Assembly: GCA_964036275.1 (NCBI GenBank)
Contig: OZ038436.1
Span: 5,550,936-5,614,935 of the forward strand
From: Litoditis marina
Lineage: Eukaryota > Nematoda > Chromadorea > Rhabditida > Rhabditidae
Reading direction: 5' to 3'
DNA length: 64,000 bases
A program made the translations under genes and the position numbers. Shown here piece after piece: positions 24,601 through 37,600 of this stretch. The notes under the pieces were generated by a model that worked only from the letters and a program-made list of their open reading frames with translations, ran no database searches and was not told where the DNA came from. The stretch's first letter is position 1. Each line of letters starts with the position of its first letter.

Positions 24601-27600
24601 TGTCTTCTAAACGGAATTTGGACGAAGTGGTGTAAAATGAATCTGTCTTCTAAACGGAATTTGGACGAAGTGGTGTAAAATGAATCAGTCTTCTCAACGG
24701 AATTTGGACGAAGTGGTGTAAAATGAATCTGTCTCTTCAACGGAATTTGGACGAAGTGGTGTAAAATAAATCTGTCTTCTAAACGGAATTTGGACGAAGT
24801 GGTGTAAAATGAATCAGTCTTCTCAACGGAATTTGGACAAAGTGGTGTAAAATGAATCTGTCTTCTCAACGGAATTTTACGAAGTGGTGTAAAATGAATC
24901 TGTCTTCTAAACGGGATTTGGACGGAGTGGTGTAAAATGAATCTGTCTCTTCAACGGGATTTGGACGAAGTGGTGTAAAATGAATCTGTCTTCTCAACGG
25001 AATTTGGACGAAGTGGTGTAAAATGAATCTGTCTTCTAAACGGAATTTGGACGGAGTGGTGTAAAATGAATCTGTCTCTTCAACGGGATTTGGACGAAGT
25101 GGTGTAAAATGAATCAGTCTTCTCAACGGAATTTGGACAAAGTGGTGTAAAATGAATCTGTCTTCTCAACGGAATTTTACGAAGTGGTGTAAAATGAATC
25201 TGTCTTCTAAACGGGATTTGGACGAAGTGGTGTAAAATGAATCTGTCTTCTAAACGGAATTTGGACGAAGTGGTGTAAAATGAATCTGTCTTCTAAACGG
25301 AATTTGGACGAAGTGGTGTAAAATGAATCAGTCTTCTCAACGGAATTTGGACGAAGTGGTGTAAAATGAATCTGTCTCTTCAACGGAATTTGGACGAAGT
25401 GGTGTAAAATGAATCTGTCTTCTAAACGGAATTTGGACGAAGTGGTGTAAAATGAATCAGTCTTCTCAACGGAATTTGGACAAAGTGGTGTAAAATGAAT
25501 CTGTCTTCTCAACGGAATTTTACGAAGTGGTGTAAAATGAATCTGTCTTCTAAACGGGATTTGGACGGAGTGGTGTAAAATGAATCTGTCTCTTCAACGG
25601 GATTTGGACGAAGTGGTGTAAAATGAATCTGTCTTCTCAACGGAATTTGGACGAAGTGGTGTAAAATGAATCTGTCTTCTAAACGGGATTTGGACGGAGT
25701 GGTGTAAAATGAATCTGTCTCTTCAACGGGATTTGGACGAAGTGGTGTAAAATGAATCAGTCTTCTCAACGGAATTTGGACAAAGTGGTGTAAAATGAAT
25801 CTGTCTTCTCAACGGAATTTTACGAAGTGGTGTAAAATGAATCTGTCTTCTAAACGGGATTTGGACGGAGTGGTGTAAAATGAATCTGTCTCTTCAACGG
25901 GATTTGGACGAAGTGGTGTAAAATGAATCTGTCTTCTCAACGGAATTTGGACGAAGTGGTGTAAAATGAATCTGTCTTCTAAACGGAATTTGGACGAAGT
26001 GGTGTAAAATGAATCAGTCTTCTCAACGGAATTTGGACAAAGTGGTGTAAAATGAATCTGTCTTCTCAACGGAATTTTACGAAGTGGTGTAAAATGAATC
26101 TGTCTTCTCAACGGTATTTGGACGAAGTGGTGTAAAATGAATCTGTCTCTTCAACGGGATTTGGACGAAGTGGTGTAAAATGAATCTGTCTTCTCAACGG
26201 AATTTGGACGAAGTGGTGTAAAATGAATCTGTCTTCTCAACGGTATTTGGACGAAGTGGTGTAAAATGAATCTGTCTTCTCAACGGAATTTGGACGAAGT
26301 GGTGTAAAATGAATCTGTCTTCTAAACGGGATTTGGACGAAGTGGTGTAAAATGAATCTGTCTTCTAAACGGAATTTGGACGAAGTGGTGTAAAATGAAT
26401 CTGTCTTCTAAACGGAATTTGGACAAAGTGGTGTAAAATGAATCTGTCTTCTAAACGGGATTTGGACGAAGTGGTGTAAAATGAATCTGTCTTCTCAACG
26501 GAATTTGGACGAAGTGGTGTAAAATGAATCAGTCTCTTCAACGGAATTTGGACAAAGTGGTGTAAAATGAATCTGTCTTCTCAACGGAATTTGGACGAAG
26601 TGGTGTAAAATGAATCAGTCTCTTCAACGGAATTTGGACAAAGTGGTGTAAAATGAATCAGTCTTCTCAACGGAATTTGGACGAAGTGGTGTAAAATGAA
26701 TCTGTCTTCTCAACGGTATTTGGACGAAGTGGTGTAAAATGAATCTGTCTTCTCAACGGAATTTGGACGAAGTGGTGTAAAATGAATCTGTCTTCTCAAC
26801 GGTATTTGGACAAAGTGGTGTAAAATGAATCTGTCTTCTCAACGGTATTTGGACAAAGTGGTGTAAAATGAATCAGTCTTCTCAACGGAATTTGGACGAA
26901 GTGGTGTAAAATGAATCTGTCTTCTAAACGGGATTTGGACGAAGTGGTGTAAAATGAATCTGTCTTCTCAACGGAATTTGGACGAAGTGGTGTAAAATGA
27001 ATCAGTCTCTTCAACGGAATTTGGACAAAGTGGTGTAAAATGAATCAGTCTTCTCAACGGAATTTGGACGAAGTGGTGTAAAATGAATCTATTTTCTCAA
27101 CGGTATTTGGACGAAGTGGTGTAAAATGAATCTGTCTTCTCAACGGAATTTGGACGAAGTGGTGTAAAATGAATCTGTCTTCTCAACGGTATTTGGACAA
27201 AGTGGTGTAAAATGAATCAGTCTCTTCAACGGAATTTGGACAAAGTGGTGTAAAATGAATCAGTCTTCTCAACGGAATTTGGACGAAGTGGTGTAAAATG
27301 AATCTGTCTTCTCAACGGTATTTGGACGAAGTGGTGTAAAATGAATCTGTCTTCTCAACGGAATTTGGACGAAGTGGTGTAAAATGAATCTGTCTTCTCA
27401 ACGGTATTTGAACAAAGTGGTGTAAAATGAATCTGTCTTCTAAACGGGATTTGGACGAAGTGGTGTAAAATGAATCTGTCTTCTAAACGGAATTTGGACG
27501 AAGTGGTGTAAAATGAATCTGTCTTCTAAACGGGATTTGGACGAAGTGGTGTAAAATGAATCTGTCTTCTCAACGGAATTCGGACGAAGTGGTGTAAAAT

Positions 27601-28100
27601 GAATCTGTCTTCTAAACGGAATTTGGACGAAGTGGTGTAAAATGAATCTGTCTTCTAAACGGAATTTGGACGAAGTGGTGTAAAATGAATATGTCTTCTA
27701 AACGGAATTTGGACGAAGTGGTGTAAAATGAATCTGTCTCTTCAACGGAATTTGGACGAAGTGGTGTAAAATGAATCTGTCTCTTCAACGGAATTTGGAC
27801 GAAGTGGTGTAAAATGAATCAGTCTTCTCAACGGAATTTGGACAAAGTGGTGTAAAATGAATCAGTCTTCTCAACGGAATTTGGACAAAGTGGTGTAAAA
27901 TGAATCTGTCTTCTAAACGGGATTTGGACGAAGTGGTGTAAAATGAATCTGTCTTCTAAACGGAATATGGACGAAGTGGTGTAAAATGAATCTGTCTTCT
28001 AAACGGGATTTGGACGAAGTGGTGTAAAATGAATCTGTCTTCTAAACGGAATTTGGACGAAGTGGTGTAAAATGAATCTGTCTCCTAAACGGGATTTGGA
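21690..28100 (+). repeat. About 4.34-kb offset duplication
   Basis: The stretch from about 21700 to 23560 reappears from about 26080 to 27900 with the same allele order. The start of module T is offset by 4,380 bp; a unique GTATTTGAACAAAG unit is at 23071 and 27408, offset 4,337 bp, which is 101 monomers minus 6. Six 1-bp-short units between the two points (GGAATTTTACG at 24871, 25171, 25514, 25814, 26071; CTCTAAACGG near 23316) account for the 6 bp. The first copy has one extra 42-bp unit near 22200 and one extra A near 22519. Confidence 0.8.
24564..26110 (+). repeat. 300-bp higher-order repeat marked by GGAATTTTACG
   Basis: A 1-bp-short monomer reading GGAATTTTACGAAG occurs at 24871, 25171, 25514, 25814 and 26071, with a sixth at 28521. 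Spacings of 300, 343, 300 and 257 bp equal 7, 8, 7 and 6 monomers minus 1 bp each. The private deletion tracks each copy, so this is local amplification of a 6-8-mer. It lies between modules P and T and explains why P-T distance is about 1.8 kb here but about 0.6 kb at 21.1 and 28.0 kb. Confidence 0.88.
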
Positions 28101-29639
28101 CGAAGTGGTGTAAAATGAATCTGTCTTCTAAACGGGATTTGGACGAAGTGGTGTAAAATGAATCTGTCTTCTAAACGGAATTTGGACGAAGTGGTGTAAA
28201 ATGAATCTGTCTTCTAAACGGGATTTGGACGAAGTGGTGTAAAATGAATCTGTCTTCTAAACGGAATTTGGACGAAGTGGTGTAAAATGAATCTGTCTTC
28301 TAAACGGAATTTGGACGAAGTGGTGTAAAATGAATCAGTCTTCTCAACGGAATTTGGACGAAGTGGTGTAAAATGAATCTGTCTCTTCAACGGAATTTGG
28401 ACGAAGTGGTGTAAAATGAATCTGTCTTCTAAACGGAATTTGGACGAAGTGGTGTAAAATGAATCAGTCTTCTCAACGGAATTTGGACAAAGTGGTGTAA
28501 AATGAATCTGTCTTCTCAACGGAATTTTACGAAGTGGTGTAAAATGAATCTGTCTTCTCAACGGTATTTGGACGAAGTGGTGTAAAATGAATCTGTCTCT
28601 TCAACGGGATTTGGACGAAGTGGTGTAAAATGAATCTGTCTTCTCAACGGAATTTGGACGAAGTGGTGTAAAATGAATCTGTCTTCTCAACGGTATTTGG
28701 ACGAAGTGGTGTAAAATGAATCTGTCTTCTCAACGGAATTTGGACGAAGTGGTGTAAAATGAATCTGTCTTCTAAACGGGATTTGGACGAAGTGGTGTAA
28801 AATGAATCTGTCTTCTAAACGGAATTTGGACGAAGTGGTGTAAAATGAATCTGTCTTCTCAACGGAATTTGGACGAAGTGGTGTAAAATGAATCTGTCTT
28901 CTAAACGGAATTTGGACAAAGTGGTGTAAAATGAATCAGTCTTCTCAACGGAATTTGGACGAAGTGGTGTAAAATGAATCTGTCTTCTAAACGGAATTTG
29001 GACAAAGTGGTGTAAAATGAATCTGTCTTCTCAACGGAATTTGGACGAAGTGGTGTAAAATGAATCTGTCTTCTCAACGGAATTTGGACGAAGTGGTGTA
29101 AAACGAATCTGTCTTCTAAACGGAATTTGGACGAAGTGGTGTAAAATGAATCTGTCTTCTAAACGGAATTTGGACGAAGTGGTGTAAAATGAATCTGTCT
29201 TCTAAACGGAATTTGGACAAAGTGGTGTAAAATGAATCTGTCTTCTAAACGGGATTTGGACGAAGTGGTGTAAAATGAATCTGTCTTCTCAACGGAATTT
29301 GGACGAAGTGGTGTAAAATGAATCAGTCTCTTCAACGGAATTTGGACAAAGTGGTGTAAAATGAATCAGTCTTCTCAACGGAATTTGGACGAAGTGGTGT
29401 AAAATGAATCTGTCTTCTCAACGGTATTTGGACGAAGTGGTGTAAAATGAATCTGTCTTCTCAACGGAATTTGGACGAAGTGGTGTAAAATGAATCTGTC
29501 TTCTCAACGGTATTTGGACAAAGTGGTGTAAAATGAATCTGTCTTCTCAACGGTATTTGGACAAAGTGGTGTAAAATGAATCAGTCTTCTCAACGGAATT
29601 TGGACGAAGTGGTGTAAAATGAATCTGTCTTCTAAACGG

Positions 29640-29672
29640 GATTTGGACGAAGTAATCTGTCTTCTCAACGGA
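29640..29672 (+). repeat. 32-bp monomer with an 11-bp deletion
   Basis: At about 29651-29656 the sequence reads GACGAAGTAATCTG: eleven bases between GACGAAGT and AATCTG are missing, removing most of GGTGTAAAATG. The neighbouring copy near 26935-26980 has the full unit, so the deletion is derived. It is independent of the 11-bp deletion at 53461, which removes a different part of the monomer. Confidence 0.85.
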
Positions 29673-30099
29673 ATTTGGACGAAGTGGTGTAAAATGAATC
29701 AGTCTCTTCAACGGAATTTGGACAAAGTGGTGTAAAATGAATCAGTCTTCTCAACGGAATTTGGACGAAGTGGTGTAAAATGAATCTGTTTTCTCAACGG
29801 TATTTGGACGAAGTGGTGTAAAATGAATCTGTCTTCTCAGCGGAATTTGGACGAAGTGGTGTAAAATGAATCTGTCTTCTCAACGGTATTTGGACAAAGT
29901 GGTGTAAAATGAATCAGTCTCTTCAACGGAATTTGGACAAAGTGGTGTAAAATGAATCAGTCTTCTCAACGGAATTTGGACGAAGTGGTGTAAAATGAAT
30001 CTGTCTTCTCAACGGTATTTGGACGAAGTGGTGTAAAATGAATCTGTCTTCTCAACGGAATTTGGACGAAGTGGTGTAAAATGAATCTGTCTTCTCAAC

Positions 30100-33000
30100 G
30101 GTATTTGGACAAAGTGGTGTAAAATGAATCTGTCTTCTAAACGGGATTTGGACGAAGTGGTGTAAAATGAATCTGTCTTCTAAACGGAATTTGGACGAAG
30201 TGGTGTAAAATGAATCTGTCTTCTAAACGGGATTTGGACGAAGTGGTGTAAAATGAATCTGTCTTCTCAACGGAATTCGGACGAAGTGGTGTAAAATGAA
30301 TCTGTCTTCTAAACGGAATTTGGACGAAGTGGTGTAAAATGAATCTGTCTTCTAAACGGAATTTGGACGAAGTGGTGTAAAATGAATCTGTCTTCTAAAC
30401 GGAATTTGGACGAAGTGGTGTAAAATGAATCTGTCTCTTCAACGGAATTTGGACGAAGTGGTGTAAAACGAATCTGTCTCTTCAACGGAATTTGGACGAA
30501 GTGGTGTAAAATGAATCAGTCTTCTCAACGGAATTTGGACAAAGTGGTGTAAAATGAATCAGTCTTCTCAACGGAATTTGGACAAAGTGGTGTAAAATGA
30601 ATCAGTCTTCTCAACGGAATTTGGACGAAGTGGTGTAAAATGAATCTGTCTCTTCAACGGAATTTGGACGAAGTGGTGTAAAATGAATCAGTCTTCTCAA
30701 CGGAATTTGGACAAAGTGGTGTAAAATGAATCAGTCTTCTCAACGGAATTTGGACAAAGTGGTGTAAAATGAATCAGTCTTCTCAACGGAATTTGGACGA
30801 AGTGGTGTAAAATGAATCAGTCTTCTCAACGGAATTTGGACAAAGTGGTGTAAAATGAATCAGTCTTCTCAACGGAATTTGGACGAAGTGGTGTAAAATG
30901 AATCAGTCTTCTCAACGGAATTTGGACAAAGTGGTGTAAAATGAATCAGTCTTCTCAACGGAATTTGGACAAAGTGGTGTAAAATGAATCAGTCTTCTCA
31001 ACGGAATTTGGACGAAGTGGTGTAAAATGAATCTGTCTCTTCAACGGAATTTGGACGAAGTGGTGTAAAATGAATCAGTCTTCTCAACGGAATTTGGACG
31101 AAGTGGTGTAAAATGAATCTGTCTTCTAAACGGAATTTGGACGAAGTGGTGTAAAATGAATCTGTCTCTTCAACGGAATTTGGACGAAGTGGTGTAAAAT
31201 GAATCAGTCTCTTCAACGGAATTTGGACGAAGTGGGGTAAAATGAATCTGTCTTCTAAACGGAATTTGGACGAAGTGGTGTAAAATGAATCTGTCTTCTA
31301 AACGGAATTTGGACGAAGTGGTGTAAAATGAATCAGTCTTCTCAACGGAATTTGGACGAAGTGGTGTAAAATGAATCTGTCTCTTCAACGGAATTTGGAC
31401 GAAGTGGTGTAAAATGAATCTGTCTTCTAAACGGAATTTGGACGAAGTGGTGTAAAATGAATCAGTCTTCTCAACGGAATTTGGACAAAGTGGTGTAAAA
31501 TGAATCTGTCTTCTCAACGGAATTTGGACGAAGTGGTGTAAAATGAATCTGTCTTCTCAACGGTATTTGGACGAAGTGGTGTAAAATGAATCTGTCTTCT
31601 CAACGGTATTTGGACGAAGTGGTGTAAAATGAATCAGTCTTCTCAACGGAATTTGGACAAAGTGGTGTAAAATGAATCAGTCTTCTCAACGGAATTTGGA
31701 CGAAGTGGTGTAAAATGAATCTGTCTTCTAAACGGAATTTGGACGAAGTGGTGTAAAATGAATCTGTCTTCTCAACGGTATTTGGACGAAGTGGTGTAAA
31801 ATGAATCTGTCTTCTCAACGGAATTTGGACGAAGTGGTGTAAAATGAATCTGTCTTCTCAACGGTATTTGGACAAAGTGGTGTAAAATGAATCTGTCTTC
31901 TAAACGGGATTTGGACGAAGTGGTGTAAAATGAATCTGTCTTCTAAACGGAATTTGGACGAAGTGGTGTAAAATGAATCTGTCTTCTAAACGGGATTTGG
32001 ACGAAGTGGTGTAAAATGAATCTGTCTTCTCAACGGAATTCGGACGAAGTGGTGTAAAATGAATCTGTCTTCTAAACGGAATTTGGACGAAGTGGTGTAA
32101 AATGAATCTGTCTTCTAAACGGAATTTGGACGAAGTGGTGTAAAATGAATCTGTCTTCTAAACGGAATTTGGACGAAGTGGTGTAAAATGAATCTGTCTC
32201 TTCAACGGAATTTGGACGAAGTGGTGTAAAACGAATCTGTCTCTTCAACGGAATTTGGACGAAGTGGTGTAAAATGAATCAGTCTTCTCAACGGAATTTG
32301 GACAAAGTGGTGTAAAATGAATCAGTCTTCTCAACGGAATTTGGACAAAGTGGTGTAAAATGAATCAGTCTTCTCAACGGAATTTGGACGAAGTGGTGTA
32401 AAATGAATCTGTCTCTTCAACGGAATTTGGACGAAGTGGTGTAAAATGAATCAGTCTTCTCAACGGAATTTGGACAAAGTGGTGTAAAATGAATCAGTCT
32501 CTTCAACGGAATTTGGACGAAGTGGTGTAAAATGAATCTGTCTCTTCAACGGAATTTGGACGAAGTGGTGTAAAATGAATCAGTCTCTTCAACGGAATTT
32601 GGACGAAGTGGGGTAAAATGAATCTGTCTTCTAAACGGAATTTGGACGAAGTGGTGTAAAATGAATCTGTCTTCTAAACGGAATTTGGACGAAGTGGTGT
32701 AAAATGAATCAGTCTTCTCAACGGAATTTGGACGAAGTGGTGTAAAATGAATCTGTCTCTTCAACGGAATTTGGACGAAGTGGTGTAAAATGAATCTGTC
32801 TTCTAAACGGAATTTGGACGAAGTGGTGTAAAATGAATCAGTCTTCTCAACGGAATTTGGACAAAGTGGTGTAAAATGAATCTGTCTTCTCAACGGAATT
32901 TGGACGAAGTGGTGTAAAATGAATCTGTCTTCTCAACGGTATTTGGACGAAGTGGTGTAAAATGAATCTGTCTTCTCAACGGTATTTGGACGAAGTGGTG
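30100..33000 (+). repeat. 1,763-bp and 1,376-bp direct duplications
   Basis: GTGTAAAACG before a CTGTCTCTT unit is at 30461 and 32224, offset 1,763 bp (41 monomers). A rare AGTGGGGTAA variant is at 31231 and 32607, offset 1,376 bp (32 monomers). Flanking allele order agrees around both markers. The two offsets differ by 9 monomers, so one copy lost or the other gained 387 bp between the markers. Confidence 0.85.
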
Positions 33001-33009
33001 TAAAATGAA

Positions 33010-33440
33010 TCAGTCTTCTCAACGGAATTTGGACAAAGTGGTGTAAAATTAATTTGTCTTCTCAACGGAATTTGGACGAAGTGGTGTAAAATGAATCTGT
33101 CTTCTCAACGGTATTTGGACGAAGTGGTGTAAAATGAATCTGTCTCTTCAACGGGATTTGGACGAAGTGGTGTAAAATGAATCTGTCTTCTCAACGGAAT
33201 TTGGACGAAGTGGTGTAAAATGAATCTGTCTTCTCAACGGTATTTGGACGAAGTGGTGTAAAATGAATCTGTCTTCTCAACGGAATTTGGACGAAGTGGT
33301 GTAAAATGAATCTGTCTTCTAAACGGGATTTGGACGAAGTGGTGTAAAATGAATCTGTCTTCTAAACGGAATTTGGACGAAGTGGTGTAAAATGAATCTG
33401 TCTTCTAAACGGAATTTGGACAAAGTGGTGTAAAATGAAT
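33010..33440 (+). repeat. Copy 1 of a block repeated 8.3 kb downstream
   Basis: A variant reading GTGTAAAATTAATTTG occurs at 33041 and again at 41340, exactly 8,299 bp (193 monomers) apart. Both follow a CAGTCTTCT-CAACGGAATTT unit with GACAAAG and both lead into module T. Module T starts at 33098 and 41655, offset 8,557 bp (199 monomers), so the downstream copy has six additional monomers between the marker and module T. Confidence 0.82.
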
Positions 33441-36400
33441 CTGTCTTCTCAACGGGATTTGGACGAAGTGGTGTAAAACGAATCTGTCTTCTAAACCGAA
33501 TTTGGACGAAGTGGTGTAAAATGAATCTGTCTCTTCAACGGAATTTGGACGAAGTGGTGTAAAATGAATCAGTCTTCTCAACGGGATTTGGACGAAGTGG
33601 TGTAAAATGAATCTGTCTTCTAAACCGAATTTGGACGAAGTGGTGTAAAATGAATCAGTCTTCTCAACGGAATTTGGACGAAGTGGTGTAAAATGAATCT
33701 GTCTTCTAAACCGAATTTGGACGAAGTGGTGTAAAATGAATCTGTCTCTTCAACGGAATTTGGACGAAGTGGTGTAAAACGAATCTGTCTTCTAAACGGG
33801 ATTTGGACGAAGTGGTGTAAAATGAATCTGTTTTCTAAACGGAATTTGGACGAAGTGGTGTAAAATGAATCTGTCTTCTAAACCGAATTTGGACAAAGTG
33901 GTGTAAAATGAATCTGTCTTCTCAACGGGATTTGGACGAAGTGGTGTGAAATGAATCTGTCTTCTAAACGGAATTTGGACGAAGTGGTGTAAAATGAATC
34001 AGTCTCTTCAACGGAATTTGGACGAAGTGGTGTAAAATGAATCAGTTTTCTAAACGGGATTTGGACGAAGTGGTGTAAAATGAATCTGTCTTCTAAACGG
34101 AATTTGGACGAAGTGGTGTAAAATGAATCTGTCTCTTCAACGGAATTTGGACGAAGTGGTGTAAAATGAATCTGTCTCTTCAACGGAATTTGGACGAAGT
34201 GGTGTAAAATGAATCTGTCTCTTCAACGGAATTTGGACGAACTGGTGTAAAATGAATCAGTCTCTTCAACGGAATTTGGACGAAGTGGTGTAAAACGAAT
34301 CTGTCTTCTAAACGGGATTTGGACGAAGTGGTGTAAAATGAATCTGTTTTCTAGACGGAATTTGGACGAAGTGGTGTAAAATGAATCTGTCTTCTAAACC
34401 GAATTTGGACAAAGTGGTGTAAAATGAATCTGTCTTCTCAACGGGATTTGGACGAAGTGGTGTGAAATGAATCTGTCTTCTAAACGGAATTTGGACGAAG
34501 TGGTGTAAAATGAATCAGTCTCTTCAACGGAATTTGGACGAAGTGGTGTAAAATGAATCTGTCTTCTAAACGGAATTTGGACGAAGTGGTGTAAAATGAA
34601 TCTGTTTTCTAGACGGAATTTGGACGAAGTGGTGTAAAATGAATCTGTCTTCTAAACCGAATTTGGACAAAGTGGTGTAAAATGAATCTGTCTTCTCAAC
34701 GGAATTTGGACAAAGTGGTGTAAAATGAATCTGTTTTCTAAACGGAATTTGGACGAAGTGGTGTAAAATGAATCAGTCTCTTCAACGGAATTTGGACGAA
34801 GTGGTGTAAAATGAATCAGTCTCTTCAACGGAATTTGGACGAACTGGTGTAAAATGAATCTGTCTTCTCAACGGAATTTGGACGAAGTGGTGTAAAATGA
34901 ATCTGTCTTCTAAACCGAATTTGGACGAAGTGGTGTAAAATGAATCTGTCTCTTCAACGGAATTTGGACGAAGTGGTGTAAAACGAATCTGTCTTCTAAA
35001 CGGGATTTGGACGAAGTGGTGTAAAATGAATCTGTTTTCTAGACGGAATTTGGACGAAGTGGTGTAAAATGAATCTGTCTTCTAAACCGAATTTGGACGA
35101 AGTGGTGTAAAATGAATCTGTCTCTTCAACGGAATTTGGACGAACTGGTGTAAAATGAATCAGTCTCTTCAACGGAATTTGGACGAAGTGGTGTAAAACG
35201 AATCTGTCTTCTAAACGGGATTTGGACGAAGTGGTGTAAAATGAATCTGTTTTCTAGACGGAATTTGGACGAAGTGGTGTAAAATGAATCTGTCTTCTAA
35301 ACCGAATTTGGACGAAGTGGTGTAAAATGAATCTGTCTCTTCAACGGAATTTGGACGAACTGGTGTAAAATGAATCAGTCTCTTCAACGGAATTTGGACG
35401 AAGTGGTGTAAAACGAATCTGTCTTCTAAACGGGATTTGGACGAAGTGGTGTAAAATGAATCTGTTTTCTAGACGGAATTTGGACGAAGTGGTGTAAAAT
35501 GAATCTGTCTTCTAAACCGAATTTGGACAAAGTGGTGTAAAATGAATCTGTCTTCTCAACGGAATTTGGACAAAGTGGTGTAAAATGAATCTGTTTTCTA
35601 AACGGAATTTGGACGAAGTGGTGTAAAATGAATCAGTCTCTTCAACGGAATTTGGACGAAGTGGTGTAAAATGAATCAGTCTCTTCAACGGAATTTGGAC
35701 AAAGTGGTGTAAAATGAATCTGTCTTCTCAACGGAATTTGGACGAAGTGGTGTAAAATGAATCTGTCTTCTAAACGGAATTTGGACGAAGTGGTGTAAAA
35801 TGAATCTGTCTCTTCAACGGAATTTGGACGAAGTGGTGTAAAACGAATCTGTCTTCTAAACGGGATTTGGACGAAGTGGTGTAAAATGAATCTGTTTTCT
35901 AAACGGAATTTGGACGAAGTGGTGTAAAATGAATCTGTCTCTTCAACGGAATTTGGACGAAGTGGTGTAAAATGAATCAGTCTTCTCAACGGGATTTGGA
36001 CGAAGTGGTGTAAAACGAATCTGTCTTCTAAACCGAATTTGGACGAAGTGGTGTAAAATGAATCTGTCTCTTCAACGGAATTTGGACGAAGTGGTGTAAA
36101 ATGAATCAGTCTTCTCAACGGGATTTGGACGAAGTGGTGTAAAATGAATCTGTCTTCTAAACCGAATTTGGACGAAGTGGTGTAAAATGAATCAGTCTTC
36201 TCAACGGAATTTGGACGAAGTGGTGTAAAATGAATCTGTCTTCTAAACCGAATTTGGACGAAGTGGTGTAAAATGAATCTGTCTCTTCAACGGAATTTGG
36301 ACGAAGTGGTGTAAAACGAATCTGTCTTCTAAACGGGATTTGGACGAAGTGGTGTAAAATGAATCTGTTTTCTAAACGGAATTTGGACGAAGTGGTGTAA

Positions 36401-37600
36401 AATGAATCTGTCTTCTAAACCGAATTTGGACAAAGTGGTGTAAAATGAATCTGTCTTCTCAACGGGATTTGGACGAAGTGGTGTGAAATGAATCTGTCTT
36501 CTAAACGGAATTTGGACGAAGTGGTGTAAAATGAATCAGTCTCTTCAACGGAATTTGGACGAAGTGGTGTAAAATGAATCTGTTTTCTAAACGGGATTTG
36601 GACGAAGTGGTGTAAAATGAATCTGTCTTCTAAACGGAATTTGGACGAAGTGGTGTAAAATGAATCTGTCTCTTCAACGGAATTTGGACGAAGTGGTGTA
36701 AAATGAATCTGTCTCTTCAACGGAATTTGGACGAAGTGGTGTAAAATGAATCTGTCTCTTCAACGGAATTTGGACGAACTGGTGTAAAATGAATCAGTCT
36801 CTTCAACGGAATTTGGACGAAGTGGTGTAAAACGAATCTGTCTTCTAAACGGGATTTGGACGAAGTGGTGTAAAATGAATCTGTTTTCTAAACGGAATTT
36901 GGACGAAGTGGTGTAAAATGAATCTGTCTTCTAAACCGAATTTGGACAAAGTGGTGTAAAATGAATCTGTCTTCTCAACGGGATTTGGACGAAGTGGTGT
37001 GAAATGAATCTGTCTTCTAAACGGAATTTGGACGAAGTGGTGTAAAATGAATCAGTCTCTTCAACGGAATTTGGACGAAGTGGTGTAAAATGAATCTGTT
37101 TTCTAAACGGGATTTGGACGAAGTGGTGTAAAATGAATCTGTCTTCTAAACGGAATTTGGACGAAGTGGTGTAAAATGAATCTGTCTCTTTAACGGGATT
37201 TGGACGAAGTGGTGTAAAATGAATCTGTTTTCTAAACGGAATTTGGACGAAGTGGTGTAAAATGAATCAGTCTCTTCAACGGAATTTGGACGAAGTGGTG
37301 TAAAATGAATCTGTCTCTTCAACGGAATTTGGACGAAGTGGTGTAAAATGAATCTGTCTCTTCAACGGAATTTGGACGAAGTGGTGTAAAATGAATCTGT
37401 CTCTTCAACGGAATTTGACGAAGTGGTGTAAAATGAATCTGTCTCTTCAACGGAATTTGGACGAAGTGGTGTAAAATGAATCTGTCTCTTCAACGGAATT
37501 TGGACGAACTGGTGTAAAATGAATCTGTCTCTTCAACGGAATTTGGACGAAGTGGTGTAAAATGAATCTGTTTTCTAAACGGAATTTGGACGAAGTGGTG
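33440..37600 (+). repeat. Subarray with AAACC, CTAGAC and GACGAACTGG variants
   Basis: Several alleles are essentially private to this domain: AAACCGAATTT (C5), CTGTTTTCTAGACGG, GACGAACTGG (C19) and GTGTGAAATG. CTAGAC is at 34351, 34609, 35039, 35254 and 35469, at spacings of 6, 10, 5 and 5 monomers, which shows a 215-bp pentamer HOR at 35.0-35.5 kb. Confidence 0.87.
33878..37050 (+). repeat. 2,537-bp direct duplication (59-mer)
   Basis: The GTGTGAA variant is at 33944 and 34460 (12 monomers apart) and again at 36481 and 36997 (12 apart). The offset of both pairs is exactly 2,537 bp, 59 monomers. Flanking AAACCG, GACAAAG and CAACGGGATTT units match in order. The CTAGAC variant occurs only between the two copies (34351-35469); the corresponding units near the downstream copy read CTAAAC. 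Confidence 0.85.

Larger units (their letters stand above)
20560..33010 (+). repeat. Nested-module subarray (ATATGG and GGTATTT modules)
   Basis: Two recognisable modules recur. Module P has AAACGGAATATGG (21091, 24311, 27961) followed by a CTCCTAAACGGG unit two monomers later. Module T starts CAACGGTATTT, CTGTCTCTT-CAACGGGATTT, CAACGGAATTT, CAACGGTATTT, and is seen at 21721, 26101, 28551 and 33098. The order is P-T-P-(amplified block)-T-P-T. GACAAAG and CAGTCTTCT alleles are frequent between modules. Confidence 0.85.
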
